Positions 10,630 to 23,062 are shown, counted from the first letter of the stretch. The stretch: DNA of 64,000 nt from Seriola aureovittata (GCF_021018895.1 NC_079367.1:31734619-31798618); one strand, 5' to 3'. The notes: a model not told the origin generated them from the sequence alone. Program-made: numbers and translations.

Positions 10630-12170
10630 TCCCTTAATTTCCTATACTAAAGTAAGCATGCTAACCAGCTAGCTCCAGGCCAATCGGCTCTTTTCATCAC
10701 TTTCTGATACCGAGTCACTGTAGCGTCCAGTTTGATATGAAGAGGCCGCTGCTTAAAGGATGTGTTATAACCTCTGGTCTTGTAAACACAACAATGGCTG
10801 AAGCTCTTGGCAAGACTGGTAAGGAAACAGCTGTTAATGCTAATGTTAGCTACGTATGTAGCAATAGCAAAATTTACTTTCTTCTTTAAGCTGATACCTA
10901 CTCTCCTTGGAAACATGTTTGGATATTTGATGGTAGTAATGGTAGTAATGGTGTTTTTTGTGTTTTATACGTTATGTATGCAACACTGCAATCAATATGA
11001 TCATTACATTTGAATGTGTGTAATATTGGATTTTGGATTTAGATTTTATATGCATTTCCCAAAATCTCAGCAGCTATGGCAGGATGTCTGAACTTAGATG
11101 AGATGCAACTTATTTTGTGTTCACACAATGGCACTGACCATCTATGTGAGCCAGCACTGACTTACTAGACCGACGGGGCTGGGGATCATGTGCCAATGAG
11201 CTTCCAGGAGTTTTTTTGATGAAACAGTGTAAACTGAAGGAGAGGATGAATCAGATTGTCTGTGTAGGTTATACACTGAGATCACAGACGGCCTGTTGTT
11301 ATTTTAATCAACCGATCTGGACACTCAGATTGTCAGGCAGAGTGCTCACTGGAATGGCTGAGAAATGAACAGAGGATCAAGAGAATCAGCAGATGCTACA
11401 ATATACTGATGTACGCCTCACATGCCGGCACTGGGTAGATGCTAGCTACAGTATACGTCATCAGTTCACTGTATAGTGTCTTTATGTGAGGTTGAAGAAG
11501 GTTTATATAGTAGTCATTGCAAAATGTCCCAATATGAGTTGCCATTGAGGGCCCCTTAACCCCCTTGGGCGCCCCAAACATTTACCTGGTTTGCCTCTCT
11601 TGCCTGTATGCCTCTGCTTGTATGAATAATGGGTGTGTCATACTGTTATTCCTTTCAGCAAGGTGAAACTTTGTGAGAGTTATCAGTATGGTGTTTTCTC
11701 TTTTCCTAGAGACTTTTGAGAATGAAATGATGTGTGAACATCAGCTGCTATTCCTTAAACCTGATGATGTGATCATACCTCTGGCACAGTGGTGTGTTTT
11801 AGCTAAATTACTGATTCTATTGCTCCTGACATTGAACAACCTGAGGCTTATCTTGTTTATCACAAGACAGACACATCACCTGGACACTGGATTGCTCTCA
11901 GGTCAGAGTTCGATCACCTCTGTTATCTATCATTATAAATTGAATATCTTTGAGTTTTGGACAGTTGGTTGGACTAAGCAAGTCATTGCTGGGAATGCTG
12001 GGAACTTGTGTTTGCTATTTTATACAACTTAAATAGTAGGATGACAGGTTCTTAGGTTGATTCTTAGTGGCTTGATTTATAATTTTACTGTTCAGTTTAT
12101 CCTCAAACCAAATTCATAACATTATTCACATCCACCTGAAGTTTTAACTCAACCTTGACCATCTATTTAT
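10630..12170. other. No gene seen
   Basis: AT-rich DNA with frames up to about 119 codons that show no domain, no splice context and no composition bias typical of coding sequence. Confidence 0.4.
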
Positions 12171-12172
12171 AC

Positions 12173-12176
<4 letters not shown>

Positions 12177-12233
<57 letters not shown>

Positions 12234-12346
12234 GAGCAACAAAAAAAGAGACATTCTTGTCCACATCTGTTCCTTCTAAGCAACCAGTTTACCAGTTTAG
12301 ACCAGTCAAAGCTTGAAATTAGACAAACACAACTTGAGGTAAACAG

Positions 12347-12393
<47 letters not shown>

Positions 12394-12472
12394 TGGAATG
12401 CATACACAAACACAATCACATGTATGTAAGCAAGTGTGAACACTAAAAAATATACACACACACTCTCACACA

Positions 12473-12505
<33 letters not shown>

Positions 12506-12537
12506 TCTCACACATACACACACACACACACACACAG
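12177..12537. repeat. Three (CA)n microsatellites
   Basis: CA arrays at about 12177-12229, 12349-12391 and 12455-12537, the last interrupted by CTCTCA and CATACA. Confidence 0.95.
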
Positions 12538-12549
12538 AGGATAAACATT

Positions 12550-14600
12550 GCTAGTTGACTGGTACCGTTCCTGACAGTGTTATTCCAAACTTAGACATTC
12601 CACAACTCACTTTCCTCCTTCCAAACTGTGTGTGTGTGTGTCCTCTGATAGCCTTCTCAGCAGAGGTCAGAGGGTCGTATACAAACAAAAGGAAAAGGAC
12701 GACGGCTTTAAATTTTGACTCACTGGATCCAAATAGCAACAGAGAGTCAGAGCTCCAACATGAACCTAGAGAGTTTGTGTCAACAGGCTGCAGAGGTGGA
12801 AGTAACAAATTAGCCTAAATATACTCTGGTTACTGTAACTGTACTGTTTTGCTTCAGTGTTTTTAAAGGTTTTAATCACCTGGTCTGTTTGATATCCTGA
12901 ACCACTGACACAGACGGAATCCAAATCAGGAGGAGCTTACGGTAATGGTGGTGAAGACAACAACTCCCATGATCCCAAGCTATTTCACAATGTCACCAAA
13001 TGCCATCGTTTGTTATTGTTTTGATTGAGAGAGCCCTAAAGGCAGACATTACAGACTGTGTGTGTATTTTTCAAATCAAGTATTTTACTTCACTGTGTTC
13101 AAAGTCAAAATTGTAACAGAGTAAAAACAAAAGTCACATCATGCAGTTATGATTATAAAGTCTATGGTGAGGAGACAACAAGGGAAAATCAGCACCTGCT
13201 TTCTTTCATTATTAGACAATACAGAGGAGACAGGAAATAAGAAGAGAGAAGGATAGATGACATTCACCAAATGTCTCTAACTGAGGATGATTACATGGCC
13301 AGTGTCTCACATCCTTTGGTCACCAGTACAATACATTTAGCAACAAGATAGCAACTGTTTGTATTTAAATATATTACAAATGTGAAAGGACAGAATCACT
13401 TCATGGTTCAGTGCTTACATTCAGTGTGAGCTCCACAGTGAATCTAGTCAGAAATATGCACAACCTGCAAGACTGTAAATGATGAGTTCAGTGTCCGTCC
13501 AGTTTTATGAGACTCCTCCTGGATTTTTATAGACTGAGTTTTCTGTGGCCTCCTGAAGAAAATCTGTGTCAGTTATTTTAAGCAGTCCTCTTCACATATT
13601 GTTTACATGAAACCAGAAACCAATGGAACCAAGTTGCAGTGATGTGAGTAATGGTGCTGCTATGCTTGTAGTTTTTTCATGTGAACTGTAGTTTTCTCTG
13701 TAACAGCTATAGTGGATGGAAAGTAAACTCCAGGAACACACTTCATTTGTTCATGAAGACCAATGAAGGAAATGCTACGTCAGGAATTTGACTCTCTTTT
13801 GAACCAGAGACAATGTGAGAGATTGTGTCTCAGAGCATGATGCCCCTGAATGAGTCTTCAATTACTAAAACCATCAGTTTGCAGTGATGCTGCCTGACAA
13901 ATAGCAGATTCAACTCTTTCTAGTAGAGTCTTTCTTCTTCTACTTTGAAGATCATGGTGGATCCAGAATGAGTCATCATCTCTGGGTCTCATGTCTCGGC
14001 CGCTTCCTGTGTGCTGGATCAGCTAACATCCTCACATGAAGTCACCAGAGCTCGTATTGATATTCCATCTCTAATAACCGACCACTTTTCCACTGCTAAT
14101 GACACGGCGGCGGCCATCTTGGCTCTGTTTGCTGTCTCATTACAGGCTATGTGTGTGTGTGTGTGTGCTTTAGTATGTGTGTCAGTGTGCATGTGTTTGT
14201 GTGTAAATGTATGCGTCTTTGTTGGAGAGGAACAAACACACTGGGATGAAGTCAGAGGTCATCAGGTGGAAGAAAATGTGTGAGTATGAGTGTTTTTGTG
14301 TGGTGAATATGTGGGAGACAGTGTGTGTGTTGTGTTCAAGGCTGCAGGTGGTTTGTAAAAGCCTGACAGAGACATTGGAGGGAAAGAGAACTACAGTAAA
14401 TAAACGGAGTCTCACAGCAGCACGAACAAGCTGCTTTTCATTTTGTGTGTGTGTGTGTGTTTCAGTGAATCTGCTGATGTTTCAGTTTTGGTGTTTTACA
14501 AACAACAGAACACGTTTGTTTAATTTGTGTATTTTTTTCTTCATCAGGTTTATGAATCACTCTCACTGTGATTATTTTTTCCTCGTGATGTGGTCAGGAG
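12550..14600. other. No gene seen
   Basis: Ordinary AT-rich intergenic or intronic DNA with short GT runs near 14150 and 14440. Frames here lack supporting features. Confidence 0.4.
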
Positions 14601-14799
14601 AGGCGACTCAGGCAAATGCTTGGGGCCCCCAATTGCCCCTCATATTGGCATATTTGGCAATAATTAAGTTCTGACTTATTTTATAGTTTCTATAAACCTA
14701 ATCGGACCTTGTAATTGCCTTCATTTGGAATATTTCTACGATCTACTGGCACTACGTCCGTGTGAGTCTTAACTAGCCTACCGTTAGCTCACCTGTTCT

Positions 14800-15533
14800 G
14801 TTCCGGCTTGAGCCTCACTTGACGTTTATCTGGTGAACACTGCCTGAGTTCTCGTCCACAATGTGGACGGTAGGACATACATCTTGTCCGTATGTGTCTG
14901 GCTCTTTCTACTGCCCGTCCACCTGCCAGTGCTGGTGATGCTTCAGTGCTCGGCCGCTGACCTGCTCCGGCTGCGCTGTCGCCTGCCTGGACCTGCGCCT
15001 GGGGAACTCCACCTTCACCCGGACGTCGCCTTCCGGCCCCGCCGGAGATGCATTCGCCGAGGGCCTCGCCGGAATTTCCACTGTGACATCTCGGCAGCGG
15101 TGGGGTCCATCTGGTCCAGCTCTCGGCGCCCTCCGTGCTCCACTGGCCGGGTTGTCGTCCGCGGTGTGCTGACCCGCCTGGCCTCGTCGGGTGGCACCAC
15201 CGCCGGCTACGACGGCACCTCACTCGGCTTCGCTCTGCTGGACATCCGCTCGCTGACGGGCGGGGGACATCTCGTCCAGGACATCATCGCCGAGACATGG
15301 CAACAGCCCAGCGACTTCTCCCGGCTGGTTGTGAGCTGTTTTGGTCCCACTCCAACCATCATTGCTACTGTCTACTGTCACTTTTGTATTGTTTTTATTT
15401 CTATATTTCATTATTATTGTTGTTAATTAATTCTTAATATGTTTTTAATCTCAATTTGTGTAACTGTGTACGGTGTCCTTGAGTGCCAAGAAAGGCGCCT
15501 TTAAATAAAATGTATTATTATTACTAGAAAATT
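14800..15533 (+). pseudogene. L2-like LINE, internally deleted
   Basis: A GC-rich island in AT-rich surroundings. The frame starting at 14863 reads through a leader-like segment (PRRRCIRRGPRRNF) into pieces of an apurinic endonuclease: DIRSL near 15240, ETWQQPSDFSRL near 15292, GPTPTIIATVY near 15343. In intact fish LINEs of this kind these blocks are separated by long stretches, so several in-frame deletions have joined them. The reverse transcriptase is absent. The 3' end has the typical tail GAAAGGCGCCTTTAAATAAA followed by (ATT)n, and copy B of the hairpin element starts inside that (ATT)n tail at 15524. Confidence 0.7.
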
Positions 15534-15855
15534 CCAGGGAAATTTTGAGTGCCACGGGGGCTACTGCCGGGATGATTACATGATTTATTTCCAGTGTTCA
15601 AAAGTCACCCTGATCATACTCTGGTTATGAGAAATGTCTTGATATAAAAGACTCTGATATAAAACAATGTCACATCCCTCCATCATGTATTATGTGGGAA
15701 ATATCTCATATTCTGTCTTGTTTTTTTTAATAAAACAAGAGGCAACATGTCAACAAACTGGCATTTAAAGGGTTAAAATCCTGAAAATTGATATATGATG
15801 ATTTTATAGCATTTTCTTTGTGTGTCCTTTTTTGGACGCGAGGAACCCCAGAGGG

Positions 15856-15921
15856 TACAAAATGTGTTACCAGTGTATAATAGACCTGTACAAAATGTGT
15901 TACCAGTGTATAATAGACCTG
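15856..15921 (+). repeat. 33-bp tandem duplication
   Basis: The unit beginning TACAAAATGTGTTACCAG occurs twice back to back in the left arm of copy B and once in the right arm and in copies A and C, so it arose after the arms were formed. Confidence 0.9.
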
Positions 15922-16425
15922 TAACAGTAACTGACATTAGATTTTAAAAATATGTAAAAAAAAAAAAGACACTTTCTTGCAGAAATCCATACCTTCAGCT
16001 GTAACACAGCCAAAATGATCAGCAAATCAAAAAAGAAAAGTGAAGAAAATGTCCAAAAAAGGACAGAGGGACCCCTGAGGGTTAATAAATCCCATGAACC
16101 GCTATTTAAATTACCACTATTATGTTTTTTTCTGTGCTAAATTTAACATTACTGGGGAGGAGAGCAACGCGACTAGAAGTGACAGCGAGAGAGGGCTAGT
16201 AGCTTCTCCTCTCCTCTGTCTCAGCGGAGACTGTCACAACTTCATTCACTCTTTTAACAAAACAAAAAAAAAAGCAACGAAGGAAACAGTAAATGGACTT
16301 ACATATTTAAGACCTAACTAAATGTAATTTAAGACCTAACATGCGGCTAATGTAAAGCTAGCAGAGCTTGGAGAGTTGGTTATCTGGTTGCTAGGCGCAC
16401 GCACGCACACAGGTCAGGAGCTGCC

Positions 16426-16439
16426 GTTGCCATGGCAAT
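16426..16439 (+). promoter_or_regulatory. X-box-like motif in element arm
   Basis: GTTGCCATGGCAAT fits 13 of 14 positions of the RFX-factor X-box palindrome (GTTRCCATGGYAAC as recalled). The same motif occurs inverted at 17989-18002 and 43994-44007 in the other arms. Function is not shown. Confidence 0.4.
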
Positions 16440-17038
16440 GTGAAAATCTGCCCAGAATTTGGCTTCTACATGGCTTCAAACAACTGCAAATGATGAGAAA
16501 ACCGTTACTTCTTTTCATAAACTGAAAAGACCGTGACAGACACTGAAGCCAGAAGTTTCTACAGTCTCTATTTTATTCAGATATTCCTTAAAATGAGTAA
16601 GCTCAGTGCGAAGACAGAGTGAGATTATTTTGAAAAAAAAAGACGATTACATTAGGTGTCAATGAGACTGAGACAGGTATTGCTGCCGGACTCGGCACCC
16701 CCGTTTAAATTTTGTGCAGACCCTGTCTGTCAAAGTTACATTTTATGAATCCCAACAACTATGTCTACATTTTCAGAAAGAATTATTTGTCTCCTTTTTA
16801 CGGTTTGGCCGCGAGCTCGAGTTAAAAATAAAAATAAAGGTTATTTTTTACTGCTTCACGCACTCTAGCCAACTGACGCTTTCACTCTAACTTTGAAGAA
16901 AAAGTGATTTGCACTCCTCCTTTGAGTGCTCACAGTTTGAAAAGTTTTCCTCCGTTTTATAGTTTGAATCACATTTCTACGTGCGGGTATGAGAGAGCTG
17001 GGTGACTCAGCAAAAAGGTGCAAAAAACAGAATATTAA

Positions 17039-17070
17039 TAGGGTTAGGGTTAGGGTTAGGGTTAGGGTTA
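17039..17070 (+). repeat. Interstitial telomere-type (TTAGGG)5
   Basis: Five perfect TAGGGT units lie exactly at the centre of the copy B palindrome, between the left-arm sequence AATATTAATA and the hairpin CTCCTCTCAGC. TTAGGG is the vertebrate telomere unit. Confidence 0.95.
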
Positions 17071-18959
17071 CTCCTCTCAGCTATTCTAGCTGTAGAGGAG
17101 TGCCTCTATTAATCTTCTGTTTCGGGTTTATTATTCGTCCGACAAATTTCGGCGCGTAACTCGTCCCACAGCTTTGAGAAAACCCCGGTAATATATACAT
17201 CAAAACGTGCGTCTTGATCCCGCAAGGGGTGCTATGACTTTTGGTGTTAAAATTCCAATTTTTCCCAAAGTTATTCCCAAAAAACTGGGAATAAATAATG
17301 CATTAGAAATGCATTGGAATTTTCTTTAGAAACCCACCTTTTTCGACAAAATTGCACCTTTTTGCTGAGTCACCCAGCTCTCTCATACCCGCACGTAGAA
17401 ATGTGATTCAAACTGTAAAACGGAGGAAAACTTCTGCTCTCTCAAAAAGATAGGAACTGTTTTTACATAACATGTAAACTTTTCAAACTGTGAGCACTCA
17501 AAGGAGGAGTGCAAATCACTTTTTCTTCAAAGTTAGAGTGAAAGCGTCAGTTGGCTAGAGTGCGTGAAGCAGTAAAAAATAACCTTTATTTTTATTTTTA
17601 ACTCGAGCTCGCGGCCAAACCGTAAAAAGGAGACAAATAATTCTGTCTGAAAATGTAGACATAGTTGTTGGGATTCATAAAATGTAACTTTGACAGGCAG
17701 GGTCTGCACAAAATTTAAACGGGGGTGCCGAGTCCGGCAGCAATACCTGTCTCACTCTCATTGACACCTAATGTAATCGTCTTTTTTTTTCAAAAGCATC
17801 TCTCTCTGTCTTCGCACTGAGCTTACGCACTCATTTTAAGGAATATCTGAATAAAATAGAGACTGTAGAAACTTCTGGCTTCAGTGTCTGGCACGGTCTT
17901 TTCGGTTTATGAAAAGAAATAACGGTTTTCTCATAATTTGCAGTTGTTTTGAAGCCATGTAGAAGCCAAATTCTGGGCAGATTTTCACATTGCCATGGCA
18001 ACGGCAGCTCCTGACCTGTGTGTGTGCCTGCGTGCGCCTAGCAACCAGATAACCAACTCTCCAAGCTCCGCTAGCTTTACATTAGCGGCATGTTAGGTCT
18101 TAAATTACATTTAGTTAGGTCTTAAATATGTAAGTCCATTTACTGCTTCCTTCGTTGCTTTTTTTTTGGTTTGTTAAAAGAGTGAATGAAGTTGTGACGG
18201 TCTCCGCTGAGACAGAGAAGAGGAGAAGCTACTAGCCCTCTCTTGCTGTCACTTCTAGTCGCGTTGCTCTCCTCCCCAGTAATGTTAAATTTAGCACAGA
18301 AAAAAACATAATAGTGGTAATTTAAATAGCGGTTCATGGGATTTATTAACCCTCAGGGGTCCCTCTGTCCTTTTTTGGACATTTTCTTCACTTTTCTTTT
18401 TTGATTTGCTGATCATTTTGGCTGTGTTACAGCTGAAGGTATGGATTTCTTCAAGAAAGTGTCTTTTTTGACATATTTTTAAAATCTAATGTCAGTTACT
18501 GTTACAGGTCTATTATACACTGGTAACACATTTTGTACCCTCTGGGGTTCCTCGCGTCCAAAAAAGGACACACAAAGAAAATGCTATAAAATTATCATAT
18601 ATCAATATTTTTTTCTGCTTTTTTTGCATAAATCTCTTAAACCACTTCAGTTCTGCTCAAACCTACCAAATGATTATTAGTTTTCAGGATTTTAACCCTT
18701 TAAATGCCAGTTTGTTGACATGTTGCCTCTTGTTTTATTAAAAAAAACAAGACAGAATATGAGATATTTCCCACATAATACATGATTAGGGATGTGACAT
18801 TGTTTTATATCAGAGTCTTTTATATCAAGACATTTCTCAAAACCAGAATATGATCAGGGTGACTTTTGAACACTGGAAATAAATCATGTACTCATCCCGG
18901 CAGTAGCCCCCGTGGCACTCAAAATTTCCCTGGAATTTTCTAGTTATTATTATTATTAT

Positions 18960-20010
18960 AACAACTATAAACCCCCTAAACCTCCTATAAAGACACTATA
19001 CTGTGAACTGCTGCTGTCACCAACCTAGGTGGGGCCCCTGATGCCTGAATGTGAGGCATTCTTGGGCTTCTTTGCCTGGGACCCCCCCCCCCCAGAGTCC
19101 AGAATGGCGACAATGACACAGGTGCATCATCAGGTCTTTTAACCAGTGACTGCTTGGTCACTTTGAAGTTGTGTGAGGATGAGGTCTTTCTGTGGGAGAT
19201 TAGCTTGTGCTAAAGCTGGTGTACTCTCAGCTGTGTGTTTGTGCCCAGAGATGAATTAGAAGCGTCAGCAGTGTATAAGGGAACTTTGTATTAATGCTTT
19301 GTTTGTTGTTATTTGTTCTTTGGAAGCTTTGTATCGGCCTGACTCTACCCTATGGTACCCTGGGCAGATGATAGCAACAGGAGCAGCGCTTTGTGACTCA
19401 ACGATAAGATGTGATTTACTTGAAACTTGATGTGGACTTGATCAAAAAATTGTTCTTCAGGTGAGGGCAGCAAAAAACCATGACACGTTGTAATCCAGTG
19501 ATGTATTTATTCTCTGGACTGCACACCTGATGACGTCCAATCACAGCTCAGAGACAGGTGTGCCCAGGTGAGTCACATAACTCTGATTTGATTCCAGTAG
19601 AGGACATTTGTCACATGTCCTTACTTCTCAAATTAAAAAAAAAACTTTATTGGCACGCATGTTCAGGTCACAGTACAGCCTCAGTCAAATTACATGTTAC
19701 TGAAGATGAGGAACATATGATCTAACTAACTACCACAGCTTCTGCTCTGACAATATTTGAATGGGTAGAACACACGTCGTTTCCAAAGCAACCTGCAGCA
19801 CATCACAGCTCACCTGTTGCTCACTGCAGATGTTGAATTATAAACATGGTGTTTTCTCTCTGAAGAAATGCAGTCTATGGTTTCTGGAGCATTTCAGCTT
19901 TGTGAAGCAGCATATTTCATTCATTAAATCAGAATTCTGCTCACATCGTTTTATGGTCTTTAATTAGCAGGAGAGAGGAGAGGCTTTCGAAACCCTGCTG
20001 CTGATTACAG
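18960..20010. other. No gene seen
   Basis: Mixed unique DNA; a poly-A/TTTATTGGC stretch near 19632-19650 may be another retroelement tail. No convincing coding frame. Confidence 0.35.
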
Positions 20011-20016
20011 ACTCAG

Positions 20017-20183
20017 TGTGTGTGTGTGTGTGTGTGTGTGCTTCTCTGAATGTGGGTTTGGCTGAGCCATGTCCTAATCTCTCTGCATCTTTGCCAAGAA
20101 GCACTTAGAGCTGTGGTGTGTGTGTGTGTGTGTGTGTTGTGTGTGTGTGTGTGTGTGTGTGTGTGGTTGTGTGTGTGTGTGGT
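20017..20183. repeat. (GT)n microsatellites
   Basis: GT runs at 20017-20040 and 20116-20183, the second with TTG interruptions. Confidence 0.95.
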
Positions 20184-20336
20184 TGTATTGTGGTCTCTGG
20201 ACCACGACAGGACGAGTGAGGTTCAACACCACAAATGACGCCTCGGCCAAGAGAGTGAGAGAGACACTTCAGAAGACGGTCACAAAGAAGAAAGAGTCCA
20301 TTTTCAGTTTTCAGACAGAGACACTGTTTGAGTTGT

Positions 20337-20860
20337 TTATATAGAAATGGAGAAAGAAAAAGGAAAGGCAAAGACAACACGACACGAGAGAGGAGAGAAA
20401 ACTTCATCACAAACAGAAAAACAGGATTAAAGGACAAATCAACTGGAAGAAAAACAAGTTCACAGAAGAAAAAAAGAAAAGAGATTAAACAAGAAACAAA
20501 GGGAAGACATAAAAGAACAAATGTGAAAGAAAGAAAGAAAACAGGATAAAAGTTGGACTGAAAATGTGAAGAGAAGGTGAATAGAGGGAAGAAGTAAAAG
20601 ACGAGGAAAAAAGATGAGACAAAGAAGAAAGAGATTGAATAATGAAAAAAATAAGTAAAAAGACACAAGGTTAAGGAGGAATTCCAGTTTAAATAAAGAG
20701 GTGAATAAGGAAAATGAGATGGATGTAGAGAAGCTTGGAGAAGAGACAGACAGGAGAGAGGAAAGATGAAAGTTAAAACAAAAAGGGAAAGAGAAAGAGG
20801 AGAGAAAACCAGGAGAGAGAGAAAGGAATAAAACTGGGAGGTGATGATGCTGGATCTCAG
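20337..20860. repeat. 500-bp purine-rich tract
   Basis: The plus strand is almost entirely A/G with few pyrimidines (AGGAAAGG, AAAGAAAGAAAG, GAGAGAGAAAGG). Frames of up to about 187 codons on the minus strand are Phe/Leu/Ser-rich composition artefacts. Sequence of this kind can form triplex DNA. Confidence 0.8.
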
Positions 20861-20875
20861 CAGCTATGTTTGCTA

Positions 20876-20886
20876 TGTGTGTGTGT

Positions 20887-20941
<55 letters not shown>
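20876..20941. repeat. (GT)n microsatellite
   Basis: GT run of about 30 units following GTGTGTGGTG. Confidence 0.95.
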
Positions 20942-20942
<1 letters not shown>

Positions 20943-21070
20943 ACTCACAGATGATCCATGGCGACATGTAAAGACAGAAACTTGAACTTCCTGTAACAGC
21001 AGGAGCCGATGTTATTGGTTGTTGTGACTCCTCTGGTTTCTACAAATACATGGTCTCAACTGGTACAAAG

Positions 21071-21162
21071 GTCGACTTTGAGGGACTCAAACCCACATGT
21101 TTTGAATCACTTCTCATATTTTACTAGATGTCCAACAAGCTTTTCAGTGTGTCACAGAGCCT
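21071..21162 (-). pseudogene. tRNA-Arg(UCU)-like relic
   Basis: On the minus strand, GGACATCTAGTAAAA (anticodon stem/intron start) and GATTCAAAACATGTGGG plus TTGAGTCCCT (T-arm) align with the other tRNA-like copies. The 5' half is badly decayed. Confidence 0.45.
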
Positions 21163-21659
21163 CATAACACACACTGTTGAGGAATTCATATCAAAGATAT
21201 GTTTTGTGTTTGGTTTTTCCTGTCTTCATCAGCTAAAGGAGAAGACCAGTGGGGAACCATAATGAGCACTTCATGATCCAGGACCATGGACCATCCAGGA
21301 CCCTGGTACCCATCCTCATCTCAACAGGATGTGCACAAAGATATTACATTAGACCAACGTCTTTTGATCATCCAGAGGACAGATTTGGAGAGTTGTTTAA
21401 AGTAAACACTTAGCTCCTATATAAATGGTTTCACTGTATAAATGTTGTGGATTTTGTCGAAAAACTTGTGAAAACACAGAAATTCAGTTACTGTTAGATG
21501 CCAGTGTCCCAGTGTGAACAGAAACAGTTGTTTGACAGTAAAACCTGTCAAACAACATGTTTTGGAATCAGGTCTTTACACATGTTAATCATATTACATA
21601 CAATAGGAGGTTTTTAAACACCATCTAGTCTGTAGGTTCATGTAAAGGTGTAACTGCAT

Positions 21660-21962
21660 GCAAACAAAAATCACGTGTTTTCCAAGTGAACTTTGACCTT
21701 TGACCACCAAAATTTAATCAGTTCATCCATGAGTCCAAGCAAATGTTTGTGCCAGATGCAGCAAATTTCCTCCGGAAGTTGCTGATATGTTGCATTGACA
21801 AGAACATTAGGTCACTGTGACCATGAACTTTGACCTTAATCCTCCAAAATTTTATCAGTTCATCTCTGAGTCAAAGTGAATGTTTGCGCCAAATTTGAAG
21901 AAATTCCGTGCAGATGAACGGACAGACAATCTGAAAACATAATACCTGTGCTGAGGTATAAT
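21660..21962 (+). repeat. Dispersed 'ACTTTGACC' repeat, tandem pair
   Basis: Two imperfect units of about 140 bp each contain AACTTTGACCTT, AAATTTWATCAGTTCATC and TGAGTCMAAG, ending in GACGGACAGACAA-like sequence (AACGGACAGACAATC). This is a recurrent teleost non-coding repeat, recognised from its wording. The mobile class is not evident. Confidence 0.6.
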
Positions 21963-22425
21963 AAAACATGATTTGTATTTGAGGAGGATGTCCAGATGAA
22001 AATCAAGTTATTCTAAAGTGTTTATGAGGAAAAGAAAAATCTATTGACAAAAGTCAGATAAAAAGCTCTTCACTCCTTTTCCTGCAACTTTGAGATGGTG
22101 CCTAACTTCAGCTGTCACTGTTGAGTCTTTAAGGAGCCAGGCTCCATCAGTCCAGCTTTATCTGCACTGCAAAACAAATCTGGTGACAACTGATGATTAT
22201 TAAACCTGCTGTATGTCTGGATATTGAACTTTGTAGAACATGTTAACTATTTGGCACATCTGCATCACGTTAAATTCTGCTGCTCTGGCTACAAGCAGTT
22301 ATTGTTCACATTGTTCAGAAAACAGCTACCTGGACTATGACACTAACAAAAGAGTCTGTATTCAAAACATATGTGGCTATGGAGGGCTAAATTGTCATGT
22401 GGTTTGACCAGGGCTGAAAGTTACA

Positions 22426-22540
22426 GACTGCAATTCGTCTAATGACCACTAGAGTCTGGCTCCAACCAATGAGTCAATCCCCATAGACTCCCATGTTAAA
22501 ATGTCCAACTTTACAGCAGAAATAAACATGTTTCATGTAA
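22426..22540 (+). repeat. Dispersed 'GACCACTAGAGTCTGGCTCC' repeat
   Basis: Contains AATGACCACTAGAGTCTGGC, then AATCCCCATAGACTCCCATG and CAGCAGAAATAAACATGTTT nearby. Related copies are at 52394-52483 (same strand) and 30893-30962 (the far end, opposite strand). Confidence 0.6.
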
Positions 22541-22650
22541 CATAAACATGTAAGGTTTAAAGTTACGGAAAATTTAGGATGTGGCTGCTTTGACAGGTTG
22601 GTGCAGTCACAGTTCAGTATATTTATATATATTTATATAATATTTTATAT

Positions 22651-22662
22651 ATATGTTAGCAC
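22651..22662 (+). repeat. Left target-site duplication of Rex3
   Basis: ATATGTTAGCAC here is repeated exactly at 25838-25849, bracketing the retrotransposon. Confidence 0.85.
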
Positions 22663-23062
22663 CTCCTCCTTGAACCGTCACCTTAACGTGGTGGAGGAGT
22701 TTGAGAGCCCTAATGACCTTAGGAGCTATGTTGTCGGAGGCATTTTGCCCCTGTTAGGGTCTCCCAGGGCAGATTGGTCCCAGGTGAAGGGGTAGACAAA
22801 GAACAGTTCCGAAGACCCCAATGAACAAAACAAACAAGAACCCAAGTACCCGGCCAGGAGGGTTACTGGGGCCTCGCCCTGGAGCACGTGGGCAAGTGCC
22901 TTGGCCCATGGGGCCCGGCCGGGCCCAGCCCGAACTGGTTACATGGGTTCGTCTTCCAGTGGGCCCACCACCTGCAGGAAGAGTCAACGGGGTCCGGTGC
23001 AATGTGGATTGGGCAGCAGACCAAGGCGGGGGCCTTGGCGGTCCGATCCTCGGTTACGGAAA

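Larger units (their letters stand above)
15524..18943. mobile_element. Giant palindromic element, copy B
   Basis: Two inverted copies of the copy A/C repeat face each other: left arm 15524-17040, right arm about 17106-18943. Both outer ends read CTAGAAAATTCCAGGG (right end as complement) and abut (TTA)n-type runs. The arms agree almost base for base over long stretches. The left arm has lost about 350 bp near the centre and about 80 bp near 15790, and carries a 33-bp tandem duplication (15856-15921). The about 65-bp centre holds TTAGGG repeats and a hairpin. Frames of about 65-75 codons at 16094 (+) and 18140 (-) are mirror images and are probably not genes. No transposase is visible, so it would be non-autonomous. 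Confidence 0.8.

Noticed and set aside
16094..16321. ORFs of about 65-75 codons at 16094-16321 (+) and 18140-18337 (-)
   Set aside because: They are mirror copies within the palindrome arms, with no domain or conserved C-terminus; they reflect repeat sequence rather than a gene.
20105..20948. Long minus-strand Phe/Leu/Ser-rich frames
   Set aside because: They are produced by the purine-rich tract and GT arrays, not by coding selection.
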